Below are positions 16,040 to 24,981 of a DNA stretch of 40,078 bases, piece by piece. Location of the stretch: the NCBI GenBank assembly GCA_004796425.1, contig QZLB01000241.1, forward strand, positions 1 through 40,078. Direction: 5' to 3'. Below the pieces are notes generated by a model that saw nothing but the letters and a program-made list of their open reading frames with translations, was not told where the DNA came from and did no database searches. Made by a program: the position numbers and the translations under genes. This DNA comes from Desulfobulbaceae bacterium. GTDB taxonomy: Bacteria > Desulfobacterota > Desulfobulbia > Desulfobulbales > Desulfocapsaceae. The number at the start of each line of letters is the position of its first letter. Position 1 is the first letter of the stretch.

Positions 16040-16873
16040 ATGAAAACCAACCGCCGAACCTTCATAAAATGGCTCGGGCGATTAGGTGGTCTGGCTGCGC
16101 TTGGCTATCCGACGCTTTTCGAGCCGAATTTTCCAACCATTACCCGGACCACGCTTCAGATCCCTGGACTTGGTTCATTGTTTAACGGTACAAAAATTGT
16201 CTTTCTCTGCGATTTTCATTACTCAAAGCTTGTACTTGATCGATTCCTGAGTCGTACCATCAGCATGATCAGGGACCTCAAACCGGACGTGATTCTGCTC
16301 GGTGGTGATTATGTGAATGAGGATCCTCTTGATGCGGTCCCTCTACTCGCTCACCTGAGCAAACTGCAACCACCAGCTGGAATATATGGGGTGTTGGGAA
16401 ACCATGATTATTGGGCAGGGGCTGATCAAATCATCAAAATCTTTCATCAATCACCGATACGAATGCTGGTGAATGAAACGATCACCCTGAGAAAGGCTGA
16501 CCAGCGACTGGTCATCGCCGGACTTGATGATGCCTATCATGGTTCACCCAACCTCGAGAAAACCCTCTCGGGTATCGCCAAAGAACAACCGGTGATCGTA
16601 TTGGTCCATGAACCCGATTATGCAGATAAGACCGTTACGGCAAACAGGACACTTCCGTTACAGCTATCGGGCCATTCACATGGCGGGCAGGTTTGCCTGC
16701 CATTGATCGGCCCGCCTGTTCTGCCCCCCATGGGCAGAATTTATCCGGCCGGTTTGCAAAAGATAAAAGACACTGAGCGCCTGGTCTACACTTCGCGGGG
16801 AATTGGTAACCTGATGCCGATACGATTCAATTGTCGGCCAGAGATCAGCTACCTTGAGCTGCAGGCAGGATAA
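16040..16873 (+). CDS. Tat-exported metallophosphoesterase (YkuE-like)
   Basis: About 277 residues from ATG 16040. This start puts a twin-arginine signal at the N-terminus (NRRTFIKWLG followed by a hydrophobic run); the frame is open further upstream to 15800 but that part has no coding character. The calcineurin-like phosphoesterase motifs are all present: CDFHYS (D-x-H), LGGDYV (GD), LGNHDYW (GNHD), LVHEPD (H) and GHSHGG (GHxH), which bind two metal ions. YkuE-type members act outside the cytoplasm on lipid or nucleotide phosphates. Its stop is 2 bp from the convergent dppF stop. No clear promoter or ribosome site is seen in the 230-bp region upstream, so regulation is open. Confidence 0.85.
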   Translation: MKTNRRTFIKWLGRLGGLAALGYPTLFEPNFPTITRTTLQIPGLGSLFNGTKIVFLCDFHYSKLVLDRFLSRTISMIRDLKPDVILLGGDYVNEDPLDAVPLLAHLSKLQPPAGIYGVLGNHDYWAGADQIIKIFHQSPIRMLVNETITLRKADQRLVIAGLDDAYHGSPNLEKTLSGIAKEQPVIVLVHEPDYADKTVTANRTLPLQLSGHSHGGQVCLPLIGPPVLPPMGRIYPAGLQKIKDTERLVYTSRGIGNLMPIRFNCRPEISYLELQAG

Positions 16874-16875
16874 AA

Positions 16876-17844
16876 TCAACCAACCGGGTTGTAACAGGCA
16901 ACCACGGTTTCACCCAACTTCCGCTGTTCAGGCGGTGTCTTCAGACAGATATCGGTCGCCTCGGAGCAGCGGGGATTGAATGCACAGCCAGCCGGAGGAT
17001 CCATTGGTGATGGTAACTCTCCATGCAGGGTGATTCGCTGTTTTTCCCTGAGAGGATCAGCAATCGGAGTTGCCGAAAGCAGTGCACGGGTATACGGATG
17101 TCGGGGATTTGAGAACAACACATCACGCGAAGCCGCCTCGATGGGTACTCCCAGATACATCACCATCACCTCATCAGCGATATGTTTGACCACTGAGAGG
17201 TCATGGCTGATAAACAGATAGGCAAGGTTCAGACGTTCCTGAAGATCAGCCAGCAGGTTCAGGATCTGGGCCTGGATAGAAACGTCAAGGGCTGAAACCG
17301 GTTCATCAAGAACGAGTATTTCCGGGTTGAGCATTAAGGCGCGGGCGACTGCAATCCGCTGACGCTGCCCACCGGAAAACATATGGGGATACCGCTCATA
17401 CTGCTCAGGTCGAAGGCCGACCATCTCCATCATCTGCATGGCAGCCTTGCGGCGCTCAGACTTGCTCATCGAAGTGTTTACCAGGAGTGGTTCCTCCAGG
17501 GCACTACCGATTTTCTGCCGGGGGTTGAGCGAACCATAGGGATCCTGAAAAACAATCTGCACTTTGGATTTCAGCTCTCTTCTGGTCGGTCGGTCGGCAT
17601 TGACAATATCCACCTCTCTGATTTTCAATGCACCCGAGGTGGGTGGTTCGATCATCGTAACCAGTCTGGCTAGGGTTGATTTTCCACACCCCGACTCACC
17701 AACGACCGCGAGTGTCTTCCCCTTCTGAAGCGTAAAGGATGCACCATTGAGGGCCTTGAGGATTGCAGCGGGTTTGAAGGTCCCACGGGAAACTTCATAA
17801 AACCGTTTCAAGTCCTGGGCAACAAGGATTGTTTCACCACTCAT
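16876..17844 (-). CDS. dppF: dipeptide ABC importer, ATP-binding subunit DppF
   Basis: A 322-residue ATPase of the oligopeptide/dipeptide family, last in dppABCDF. Walker A GESGCGKST, signature MFSGGQRQRIAVARAL, Walker B ILVLDEPVSALD. The C-terminal oligo_HPY domain carries MDPPAGCAFNPRC and a trailing CYNPVG, whose cysteines fit the [4Fe-4S] site reported for related Dpp/Opp ATPases. The ATG overlaps the dppD stop by one base (shared position 17844), so the two ATPases are coupled. It pairs with DppD to form the heterodimeric motor for DppBC. Confidence 0.93.
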   Translation of the reverse strand: MSGETILVAQDLKRFYEVSRGTFKPAAILKALNGASFTLQKGKTLAVVGESGCGKSTLARLVTMIEPPTSGALKIREVDIVNADRPTRRELKSKVQIVFQDPYGSLNPRQKIGSALEEPLLVNTSMSKSERRKAAMQMMEMVGLRPEQYERYPHMFSGGQRQRIAVARALMLNPEILVLDEPVSALDVSIQAQILNLLADLQERLNLAYLFISHDLSVVKHIADEVMVMYLGVPIEAASRDVLFSNPRHPYTRALLSATPIADPLREKQRITLHGELPSPMDPPAGCAFNPRCSEATDICLKTPPEQRKLGETVVACYNPVG

Positions 17845-18842
17845 TATTCATGCTCCTTCCCACCTGGATGGTTCTGGGGTCGTTCATCAATCAATGGGTA
17901 GTGGCACAGCGCATATCCCAATTCAGCGGATGCTCGTGTTGGTTCCGTGGTACGACAGAGCTCAGTCGCAAACCTGCAGCGCGGCGAAAACAAACAGCCA
18001 CTAGGGCGATCAAACTGTCCGGGGACCACCCCGGATATCGACGGCAACTTACCTCCACCTGCTCGCTCGGGTAAGGCTGCAAGCAAGGCGCTGGTGTAAG
18101 GGTGATGCGGCTCTGTAAAGAGCCCTTTGATCTCCTGGTGTTCTACTTGCTGGCCGGCATACTGGACCATGACCCGCTTGGCTGTTTCGGCTACAACCCC
18201 CATGTCATGGGTGATCAGAACCAGTGCCATGTTGGTGTCTTCCTGGAGCTTGAGGAGCAGGTCCAGAATCTGGGCTTGAATTGTCACATCGAGCGCCGTG
18301 GTCGGCTCATCGGCGATAAGCAGGCGTGGATTACAGGCAATGGCCATGGCAATCATCACTCGCTGGGACATACCACCTGAAAGCTGATGCGGAAAGGCAC
18401 TCAACCGTTTGACCGGTTCCGGAATACCAACCTGATTAAGCAACTCAATCGCACGCTCTCTGCGTTCTTTGCGCTCCATCTGCAAGTGGGTTTTCAAGGC
18501 TTCGGTCAACTGAAAACCAACGGTAAAGCACGGGTTCAGGCTGGTCATCGGTTCCTGGAAGATCATCGATATCTCTTTGCCGATGATGCTCCGCTGCTGC
18601 TTTTTGTTCATGGCAAGCAAGTCTTTGCCATCAAACTCAAGGATATCGGCTGATACGTTGGCGGTCCAAGGGAGCAAGCCCATCAGGGCGAGCATTGAAA
18701 CCGACTTGCCGGACCCCGACTCGCCAACTATCGAGACCACTTCTCCAGGCTCAAGATCTAAAGAGACCCGGTCAACAGCGGTGAAAAGACCACCCGCAGT
18801 CTGGAACGCTACCGTAAGATTTTTAATTTCAAGCAATGGCAT
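17844..18842 (-). CDS. dppD: dipeptide ABC importer, ATP-binding subunit DppD
   Basis: A 332-residue ATPase with Walker [10 protein letters not shown] (V where most have T or S), signature [15 protein letters not shown] and Walker [13 protein letters not shown]. The C-terminal oligo_HPY region includes [19 protein letters not shown] and a final CHYPL. Family length is about 327 residues, so it is intact. It is immediately downstream of dppC (11 bp) and overlaps dppF. Position and sequence match the enterobacterial DppD. It hydrolyses ATP to drive dipeptide (and in E. coli also haem and aminolevulinate) uptake. Confidence 0.93.
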   Translation of the reverse strand: MPLLEIKNLTVAFQTAGGLFTAVDRVSLDLEPGEVVSIVGESGSGKSVSMLALMGLLPWTANVSADILEFDGKDLLAMNKKQQRSIIGKEISMIFQEPMTSLNPCFTVGFQLTEALKTHLQMERKERRERAIELLNQVGIPEPVKRLSAFPHQLSGGMSQRVMIAMAIACNPRLLIADEPTTALDVTIQAQILDLLLKLQEDTNMALVLITHDMGVVAETAKRVMVQYAGQQVEHQEIKGLFTEPHHPYTSALLAALPERAGGGKLPSISGVVPGQFDRPSGCLFSPRCRFATELCRTTEPTRASAELGYALCHYPLIDERPQNHPGGKEHE

Positions 18843-18853
18843 GTTCCACCCCG

Positions 18854-19777
18854 TTAAGACCGTTTCAGCTTGGGATCAAGGGCATCCCGCAAGCCATCGC
18901 CCATCAGGTTGATGGCCAACACAGTCAGCAGAATCGCCAGACCGGGAAGAGTGACAACCCACCAGGCACGTAAAATAAACTCTCGCGCTTCAGCGAGCAT
19001 CGTGCCCCACTCAGGTGTCGGTGGTTGGGCACCCAGACCAAGAAAGCCAAGCGCGGCGGCATCAAGAATAGCCGTTGAAAAGCTCAGGGCTGCCTGAACA
19101 ATCAGCGGCGCCATACAGTTCGGCAGTACGGTGATAAACATCAGCCGCATTCTGCGAACCCCGATGACCCGGGCCGCGGTGACATAATCTTTGCTCATCT
19201 CGCCAATCACGGCGGCTCTGGTCAATCGCACGTAATGGGGCTGTTGGACGATAGCGATGGCAATCATTGCATTGGTCAGACTGGGACCGAGAATTGCAAC
19301 CAATACCAGGGCAAGCAACAGGCTTGGAAAAGAGAGAATGATATCCATCAATCTCATGATCAGGGTATCGACCCGACCTCTGAAAAAGCCGGCAACCAGA
19401 CCGAGGACTACGCCCACAAGCAGTGCCCCCGTGACAACCACACAACCGATGAATAGTGAGTAACGCGCTCCATGAACCAACCGGGAAAACATATCCCTGC
19501 CGACTGCATCGGTTCCGAGGGGAAAGGTGATGGAGCCACCCTCCTGCCAAAACGGTGGTTGCAGGAAGGCATCACGATATTGCTCATTGGGGCCGTGCGG
19601 TGCAATAAAATCAGCAAATACCGCAACCAGGACAACGCCGATGAAAAAGACCAGGCCAATCACCGCACCCCGGTTTTCGCTGAAATAAGACCAAAACTCT
19701 TTTAAAAGAGCCATTCTGCCTGCCGGTCGGGAATCTTCTACGATCTGTTGTTCTTCCACGCGGGCGACTTCGCTCAT
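18854..19777 (-). CDS. dppC: dipeptide ABC importer, permease DppC
   Basis: A 307-residue permease. An N-terminal cytoplasmic segment of about 30 residues is followed by the OppC_N helix (AVIGLVFFIGVVLVAVFADFIAPHGP). The BPD_transp_1 core has the motif TAARVIGVRRMRLMFITVLPNCMAPLIVQ for ATPase coupling. The tail INLMGDGLRDALDPKLKRS is typical of the family. Two bp separate it from dppB and 11 bp from dppD. All five genes keep the enterobacterial order. Confidence 0.93.
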   Translation of the reverse strand: MSEVARVEEQQIVEDSRPAGRMALLKEFWSYFSENRGAVIGLVFFIGVVLVAVFADFIAPHGPNEQYRDAFLQPPFWQEGGSITFPLGTDAVGRDMFSRLVHGARYSLFIGCVVVTGALLVGVVLGLVAGFFRGRVDTLIMRLMDIILSFPSLLLALVLVAILGPSLTNAMIAIAIVQQPHYVRLTRAAVIGEMSKDYVTAARVIGVRRMRLMFITVLPNCMAPLIVQAALSFSTAILDAAALGFLGLGAQPPTPEWGTMLAEAREFILRAWWVVTLPGLAILLTVLAINLMGDGLRDALDPKLKRS

Positions 19778-19779
19778 AA

Positions 19780-20790
19780 TTACTCCGTATGCCTGATACG
19801 CGGGTTGATCAAGCCATAGAGGAGATCAACTATGAGGTTAACAATCATCACAATCATGGCAATCAGGATGAGCCCACCCTGCACCGATGGATAATCGCGC
19901 CGGGAAATGGAGTCGACCATCCATTTACCAATGCCGGGCCAGGAGAAAATCGTTTCGGTTAAAATAGCGCCGGCAAATAGAACCCCTACCTGGAGACCGA
20001 TAACGGTAATAACTGGTATCATTGCGTTTCTTAGCGCATGTAAACCGATTACCCGCTTCGGGGAAAGCCCTTTGGCCCGCGCCGTACGAACATAGTCCTC
20101 TCCCAGTACTTCGAGCATGGCCGAGCGGGTCTGACGGGCTATAACCGCAAGTGGAATCGTGCCCAGAACAATTGAGGGTAATATCAGATGTGACAGGGCA
20201 GAGGTAAAAGCACCTTTCTCACCGGAAAGTAAGCTGTCGATCAGCATGAATCCGGTAACAGAATCAAAGAAATAGAGCAGTGAGATCCTTCCTGAAACTG
20301 GTGTCCAGCCAAGGATACCGGAAAACATAATAATCAGCAGCAAACCCCACCAGAAAATCGGCATGGAATAGCCGGTAAGTGCACCGGTCATCACCACATG
20401 ATCAAAAGCGGAGCCTCTTTTTACCGCCGCAATCATCCCAGCCGGTAGACCAATGAACACGGCAAGAAAAATTGCACACAGCGAAAGCTCTACTGTGGCC
20501 GGAAAGAGGGCCATGAACTCCTCAAATACCGGTTTTTTGGTAATGATGGAGGTTCCGAAATCACCACCGAACAGATCTTTGAGATACGAACCATATTGAA
20601 CAAGAATGGGCCGATCAAAACCGAACTCGGCCATTAATGCAGCATGACGCTCCTCACTCATACCACGTTCACCAGCCATCAACAGGACAGGGTCACCGGG
20701 TAGCAGGCGAATAAAGGTAAACGCAATCAGGGTCACGCCCAGAAAGGTAGGCAGGATTACGGCAATTTTCTTAAGAATAAAAGAGAACAT
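19780..20790 (-). CDS. dppB: dipeptide ABC importer, permease DppB
   Basis: A 336-residue permease close in length to E. coli DppB (339). Blocks such as RLLPGDPVLLMAGERG, AAVKRGSAFDHV, LTGYSMPIFWWGLLLI, VLGEDYVRTARAKGLSPKRVI and GAILTETIFSWPGIGKW are nearly those of the enterobacterial protein. It has six hydrophobic helices and a long periplasmic segment after the first. A 102-bp gap containing a strong hairpin separates it from dppA, while the four downstream genes are packed tightly. Confidence 0.94.
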   Translation of the reverse strand: MFSFILKKIAVILPTFLGVTLIAFTFIRLLPGDPVLLMAGERGMSEERHAALMAEFGFDRPILVQYGSYLKDLFGGDFGTSIITKKPVFEEFMALFPATVELSLCAIFLAVFIGLPAGMIAAVKRGSAFDHVVMTGALTGYSMPIFWWGLLLIIMFSGILGWTPVSGRISLLYFFDSVTGFMLIDSLLSGEKGAFTSALSHLILPSIVLGTIPLAVIARQTRSAMLEVLGEDYVRTARAKGLSPKRVIGLHALRNAMIPVITVIGLQVGVLFAGAILTETIFSWPGIGKWMVDSISRRDYPSVQGGLILIAMIVMIVNLIVDLLYGLINPRIRHTE

Positions 20791-20846
20791 TGCAGAGCTC
20801 TAGGAACGTGTGCCGGGAAAAACCATAAAAACCTAACAACGAAGAA

Positions 20847-20877
20847 AGGGAGCCAGATTCTGAGAATCAGGCTCCCT
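20847..20877 (-). promoter_or_regulatory. intra-operon hairpin between dppA and dppB
   Basis: AGGGAGCC (20847-20854) pairs with GGCTCCCT (20870-20877), with an inner GATTC/GAATC stem and TGA loop, 13 bp in total around one A-A mismatch. On the minus strand TTTCTTCGTT follows, a weak U-rich tail. Position and shape suit partial termination or 3'-end protection that leaves dppA mRNA more abundant than dppBCDF. Confidence 0.7.
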
Positions 20878-20892
20878 AATACCCCGTGGAGA

Positions 20893-22500
20893 TTACTTCA
20901 GATCAACACCATAAAAAATGTGACCACCAAAAGGATCGATTTTAAAATCAACAACTTCCTTTCTTACCGGTTTGAATACAACCGAATGTGCGATAGTCGC
21001 CCATGGTGCTTGCTCTTTGAAGACAACCTGAGCATCCTGGTAGAGCTTGGTACGTTCTGCCGGATCAGAAACAACTTTTGCTTTTTGAATCAGATCTTCA
21101 AATGGCTTGTAGCAGAAGTTCGCACGGTTAGAACCGCCAACGGCGTCACAACCAAGGAGCACTGCCAGGAAGTTATCTGGATCACCGTTATCACCGGTCC
21201 AGCCCAGAAGAACGGCTCCGTCACGATCCTTGTCTTTGGAGCGCTTGAGGTACTCACCCCATTCATAAGATACGATCTCAGTATCAACCCCAATCTTGGC
21301 GAAGTCTGCCTGGATCAGCTCAGCCATACGACGAGCATTCGGGTTGTACGGACGCTGTACCGGCATTGCCCATACTTTCATTTTCAGACCGGTTACGCCT
21401 TCTGCCGCCAGCATTTTCTTGGCTGCTTCGGGATCATACGGATCATCGGTTACCGCATCGTTGTACGACCAGATTGTCGGCGGAATTGGGTTTTTGGCAA
21501 CTTTACCCGCACCCTGGAATACCGCGTCCAGGATCGCTTCCTTGTTGATTGCCATATTCAGCGCTTTACGAACTTTTGGGTTATCAAACGGAGCAACCAT
21601 GGTGTTGTAAGCAAGATAGCCAACGTTCAGACCTTCCTGCTCAAGCAGATTAATATCCGGATCCGCTGCCATTGCTTTCAGATCAGCAGGATTCGGGTAT
21701 GGCATTACCTGACACTCATTTGCTTTGAGCTTCTGGTAACGCACAGAGGCATCAGGGGTAATTGCGAAGATCAGATTGTCGATCGCAGCTTTGCCCGCCC
21801 AGTAATCGGGATGAGCCATAAAGCGGATAGCAGCATCCTTTTTGTAATCGACCAGCTGGAATGGACCAGTTCCAACCGGTTTCTGGTCGATAACCTCAGG
21901 GGTACCAGCGGCCATCATCTTGTCGGCATATTCGCTGGAGAATATTGAAGCGAAATCCATGGCAAGGTTTGCAATCATGGGCGCTTCAGGACGATTCAAC
22001 ATGAACTTAACGGTATAGTCGTCAACTTTAACGATGTCTTTTAACAGGTCCGGCATAGACATCGCTTCAAAGTACTCATAACTCGGGCTGGATACTTTGT
22101 GGAATGGATGGTCTTTGACAAGCTGACGTTTGAAACTGAACACGACATCATCGGCATTAAAATCACGACTCGGTGCAAATTCTTTGGTGGTGTGGAATTT
22201 TACGCCCTTCCTAAGATAAAAGGTATACTCCAGACCGTCATCAGATACACTCCACTTCTCGGCCAGCGCAGGTGCAATCTCGGTGGTTCCGCGCTTGAAC
22301 TCAACCAGTTTGTTAAAAATCTGACGAGAGGATGCGTCAAAAGTTGTACCAGCGGTGTAGAATGCCGGGTTAAAGCCTTCCGGGCTTCCTTCTGAGCAGT
22401 ACACCAGCGTTTTCGCTGCCTGAACGCTCGCCGCTGCACCAATTGCGAGCATTGATGCTCCGCAGAAGGCAGCAAGCAACTTCTTAGTCATTGGTTTCAT
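20893..22500 (-). CDS. dppA: periplasmic dipeptide-binding protein DppA
   Basis: A 535-residue SBP_bac_5 protein, the same length as E. coli DppA, with a Sec signal ending ASVQA before KTLVYCSEGSPEGFNP. That segment and others (GTGPFQL, ITPDASVRYQKLKANECQVM, MPVQRPYNPNARRMAELIQA, YEWGEYLKR, GWTGDNGDPDNF, KPVRKEV) are almost identical to the enterobacterial protein. It captures dipeptides and hands them to DppBC. First gene of the operon, with AGGAG 7-8 nt before the ATG. The 207 bp upstream (22501-22707) hold a twice-repeated AACGAAAACC (about 32 bp apart on the minus strand) but no promoter I can assign with confidence. Confidence 0.95.
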   Translation of the reverse strand: MKPMTKKLLAAFCGASMLAIGAAASVQAAKTLVYCSEGSPEGFNPAFYTAGTTFDASSRQIFNKLVEFKRGTTEIAPALAEKWSVSDDGLEYTFYLRKGVKFHTTKEFAPSRDFNADDVVFSFKRQLVKDHPFHKVSSPSYEYFEAMSMPDLLKDIVKVDDYTVKFMLNRPEAPMIANLAMDFASIFSSEYADKMMAAGTPEVIDQKPVGTGPFQLVDYKKDAAIRFMAHPDYWAGKAAIDNLIFAITPDASVRYQKLKANECQVMPYPNPADLKAMAADPDINLLEQEGLNVGYLAYNTMVAPFDNPKVRKALNMAINKEAILDAVFQGAGKVAKNPIPPTIWSYNDAVTDDPYDPEAAKKMLAAEGVTGLKMKVWAMPVQRPYNPNARRMAELIQADFAKIGVDTEIVSYEWGEYLKRSKDKDRDGAVLLGWTGDNGDPDNFLAVLLGCDAVGGSNRANFCYKPFEDLIQKAKVVSDPAERTKLYQDAQVVFKEQAPWATIAHSVVFKPVRKEVVDFKIDPFGGHIFYGVDLK

Positions 22501-22707
22501 GTCTTGATCTCCTGTTTTAGGTTTTGGGTATCAGGCACATGGCCTTGAACACTCTTCTTATCTCGTTTCCGAGAATAATCACAGCGTTTTTTTAGGTTTT
22601 CGTTGCTTTTATTAACATCCGGTTTGGTTTTCGTTAATTGCAACGATCTTACGATATTCACGTTTATATGCAAGACAAGGAACAACTCCCAAAAAATTCT
22701 AATTATT

Positions 22708-24027
22708 TCACGCTTCCTTTTCAGGTGGCAGGATCAGATTCAATATCAGGCCCAGAATCGCCGCAAGTCCGATTTTTTCAATCCCAAATGAACCCGCGGA
22801 AAATTTCATGCCGCCGATACCACATACCAGAATCACTGCAACGATGATCAGGTTTCGCGGCGTGGTTAAATCTCTGCCTGATTTAACCAAAGTGTTGATA
22901 CCAACAACGGTGATCATACCGAAAAGTAGAATCATGATCCCGCCCATCACCGGTACCGGGATGGTGGCAAGAATCGCCCCGACTTTTCCGACAAAGGAAA
23001 GAAAAATGGCGCAAAGCGCAGCCCAGGTCATAATTGCCGGATTAAATGATTTGGTAAGAGCAACCGCGCCACTTACCTCTGAATAGGTGGTATTTGGGGG
23101 GCCGCCAAGAAATGAGGCTAGTGATGTTGCAACACCATCACCCAGCATGGTGTTCTCTATTCCGGGGTCTTTGATGTAATCTTTTCCGGAGATGGAACCA
23201 ATGGCCAGAACATCACCAAAGTGCTCAATTGCCGGAGCGATAGCAACCGGTACAATAAAGAGAATTGCCGCCCAATTCCACTCTGGAAACGTAAAATTCG
23301 GCATCGCAAACCAGGGGCTTTTGGCAACCGGCTCCATGGAAATAAGTGCAGGTGCCGTCCAGTTCTGCAGTGTTCCCGGATCAAAAGAAGCCTGCAGGGT
23401 TGCCGATAGTCCTGAAATATCCATAAGCAACGAAGCAAGGTAACCGGCGATAATCCCGATAAGAATTGGAATCAACTTGAACCATCCCTTGCCAAGCAGT
23501 GAGGTAAGCATCGTGGCAATAAGTGCCACCCCACCAATTATCATGGCCGTTGGTTCCGGAACCAGCCAGGCGCTGCCATCACCGGTTCTACCCATGGCCA
23601 TATGGACTGCCACTGGTGCGAGTACCAGGCCGATGACCATGATAACCGGACCGGTAACGATGGGTGGCAGAATGCGATGAAGAATTTCCGAGCCAAAAAA
23701 CCGAACCAGAAAGCTCAGTACCACATAAAGAAGACCGGCGGCCGTCAGCCCGCACATGGTTGCCGGAATACCCCAGGTCTGTACGCCGTATATGATTGGA
23801 GCGATAAAGGCAAATGATGACGCCAGAAAAACCGGTACCTTACCCTTGGTGATGATTTGGAACAGGAGTGTTCCTGCACCCGCCGTAAATAACGCTACAT
23901 TTGAATCAAGCCCGGTAAGAATCGGTACCAGCACCAGGGCCCCAAAGGCCACAAAAAGCATCTGTGCACCCAACAGGCCATCACCCAGTCGGAACCGATA
24001 TTCGGTATTGGTCGTATCATTTGACAT
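22708..24027 (-). CDS. uraA: uracil permease, NCS2 family (UraA-like)
   Basis: About 439 residues with some 12-14 membrane helices, of the uracil-xanthine permease family. LVLVPILTGLDSNVALFTAGAGTLLFQ, the proton-coupling region (PVAIAPAIEHFGDVLAIG) and SFLGGPPNTTYSEVSGAVALTK are typical of UraA-type uracil:proton symporters. The second of two in-frame ATGs (24027) is chosen because AAGGAGG lies 9 nt before it but only 3 nt before the first (24033). It follows upp on the same strand after about 95 bp, so uptake of uracil and its conversion to UMP are probably co-expressed. Specificity for uracil rather than xanthine is inferred mainly from that linkage. Confidence 0.9.
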   Translation of the reverse strand: MSNDTTNTEYRFRLGDGLLGAQMLFVAFGALVLVPILTGLDSNVALFTAGAGTLLFQIITKGKVPVFLASSFAFIAPIIYGVQTWGIPATMCGLTAAGLLYVVLSFLVRFFGSEILHRILPPIVTGPVIMVIGLVLAPVAVHMAMGRTGDGSAWLVPEPTAMIIGGVALIATMLTSLLGKGWFKLIPILIGIIAGYLASLLMDISGLSATLQASFDPGTLQNWTAPALISMEPVAKSPWFAMPNFTFPEWNWAAILFIVPVAIAPAIEHFGDVLAIGSISGKDYIKDPGIENTMLGDGVATSLASFLGGPPNTTYSEVSGAVALTKSFNPAIMTWAALCAIFLSFVGKVGAILATIPVPVMGGIMILLFGMITVVGINTLVKSGRDLTTPRNLIIVAVILVCGIGGMKFSAGSFGIEKIGLAAILGLILNLILPPEKEA

Positions 24028-24080
24028 ACTCATTTCCCTCCTTGGTTTAACGTTCTTCTCTTCCCTTATTCCTCTAAATG

Positions 24081-24103
24081 AGAACGATACTGATCATCGT
24101 TCT
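24081..24103 (-). promoter_or_regulatory. hairpin between upp and uraA
   Basis: AGAACGAT (24081-24088) and ATCGTTCT (24096-24103) form a perfect 8-bp stem with a 7-nt loop. No T-run follows on the minus strand, so it is more likely an mRNA-processing or stability element, or an operator, than a terminator. Confidence 0.4.
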
Positions 24104-24122
24104 ATTAATCAAAATCGATTTA

Positions 24123-24749
24123 TTACTTGGTACCAAAAATCTTATCCCCGGCATCACCTAACCCCGGTAGGATATAACCCACCTCATTCAGTCGCTCATC
24201 GATTGCGGCCACATAGATCTCAACATCGGGATGAGCTTCGGTGATTGATTTTATTCCTTCCGGTGCCGCAACCAGAAACAGTCCCTTGATCGTCTTGCAG
24301 CCTGCCTTTTTGAGAGTCTCGATCGTGGCCATCAAGGTACCACCAGTGGCAAGCATTGGATCGAGGATCAGGGCGATTCGCTTATCCATTTCACTGGCGG
24401 TTTTCACGTAATATTCAACGGGCATCAGGGTTTCTTCATTTCGATAATAGCCAACCACACTCACCTTTGCTGTTGGGATCATGTCAAGCACGCCGTCCAT
24501 CATCCCCAGACCGGCCCTGAGAATCGGCACAATGGTGATTTTTTTCCCTTTTATCTCTTGAACTTTGACCGGGCCCGCCCAGCCCTGGATCGTCTTGTCC
24601 TGGGTCTCCAGATCCTTGGTCGCCTCGTAGGTCAGTAAACGAGCAACCTCCGATGAAAGATCCCGAAAATCTTTGGTTGAAATATCTTTTTCTCTCATCA
24701 GGCCGAGCTTATGTTCAATCAGTGGATGGTTGGCTACATGTACCGACAT
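24123..24749 (-). CDS. upp: uracil phosphoribosyltransferase
   Basis: A 208-residue enzyme, the length of E. coli Upp. It opens [12 protein letters not shown], and contains [49 protein letters not shown] (the PRPP-binding loop) and the uracil-binding end [16 protein letters not shown]. It converts uracil and PRPP to UMP. A GGAGG ribosome site lies about 6 nt before the ATG. A palindrome at 24856-24871 lies about 110 nt upstream and could be an operator. EamA is further upstream on the same strand. Confidence 0.96.
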   Translation of the reverse strand: MSVHVANHPLIEHKLGLMREKDISTKDFRDLSSEVARLLTYEATKDLETQDKTIQGWAGPVKVQEIKGKKITIVPILRAGLGMMDGVLDMIPTAKVSVVGYYRNEETLMPVEYYVKTASEMDKRIALILDPMLATGGTLMATIETLKKAGCKTIKGLFLVAAPEGIKSITEAHPDVEIYVAAIDERLNEVGYILPGLGDAGDKIFGTK

Positions 24750-24855
24750 AATATCCTCCAGGATTTATTATGAAAAGGGAAGCGGTGGCAGGGGGGGTAT
24801 ACACAAATGAGCTGGACCAGGCGGTCCGACAGGAAACGAAAAAAGTTGTGCATAA

Positions 24856-24871
24856 TTTACAGATTTGTAAA
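24856..24871. promoter_or_regulatory. palindromic operator-like site upstream of upp
   Basis: TTTACAGATTTGTAAA is a 6-bp inverted repeat with a 4-bp centre, in an AT-rich region between eamA and upp. The TACA-N4-TGTA form is typical of binding sites for small dimeric repressors. No second copy is evident in the neighbouring promoters, so the assignment is tentative. Confidence 0.35.
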
Positions 24872-24981
24872 AAAGATTAGGTTCACCGCCCTTAAGAAAT
24901 CGCCCTTTTTTGTTAAAGAAAATCGCTCGAAAAAGCAAGCTATTTAACCCCGGCTCACCATTCTTTTAGCGACACTACTTA

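Noticed and set aside
20920-21948. 342-residue open frame opposite dppA
   Set aside because: It is antisense to a clearly conserved gene and has no ribosome site or recognisable motif.
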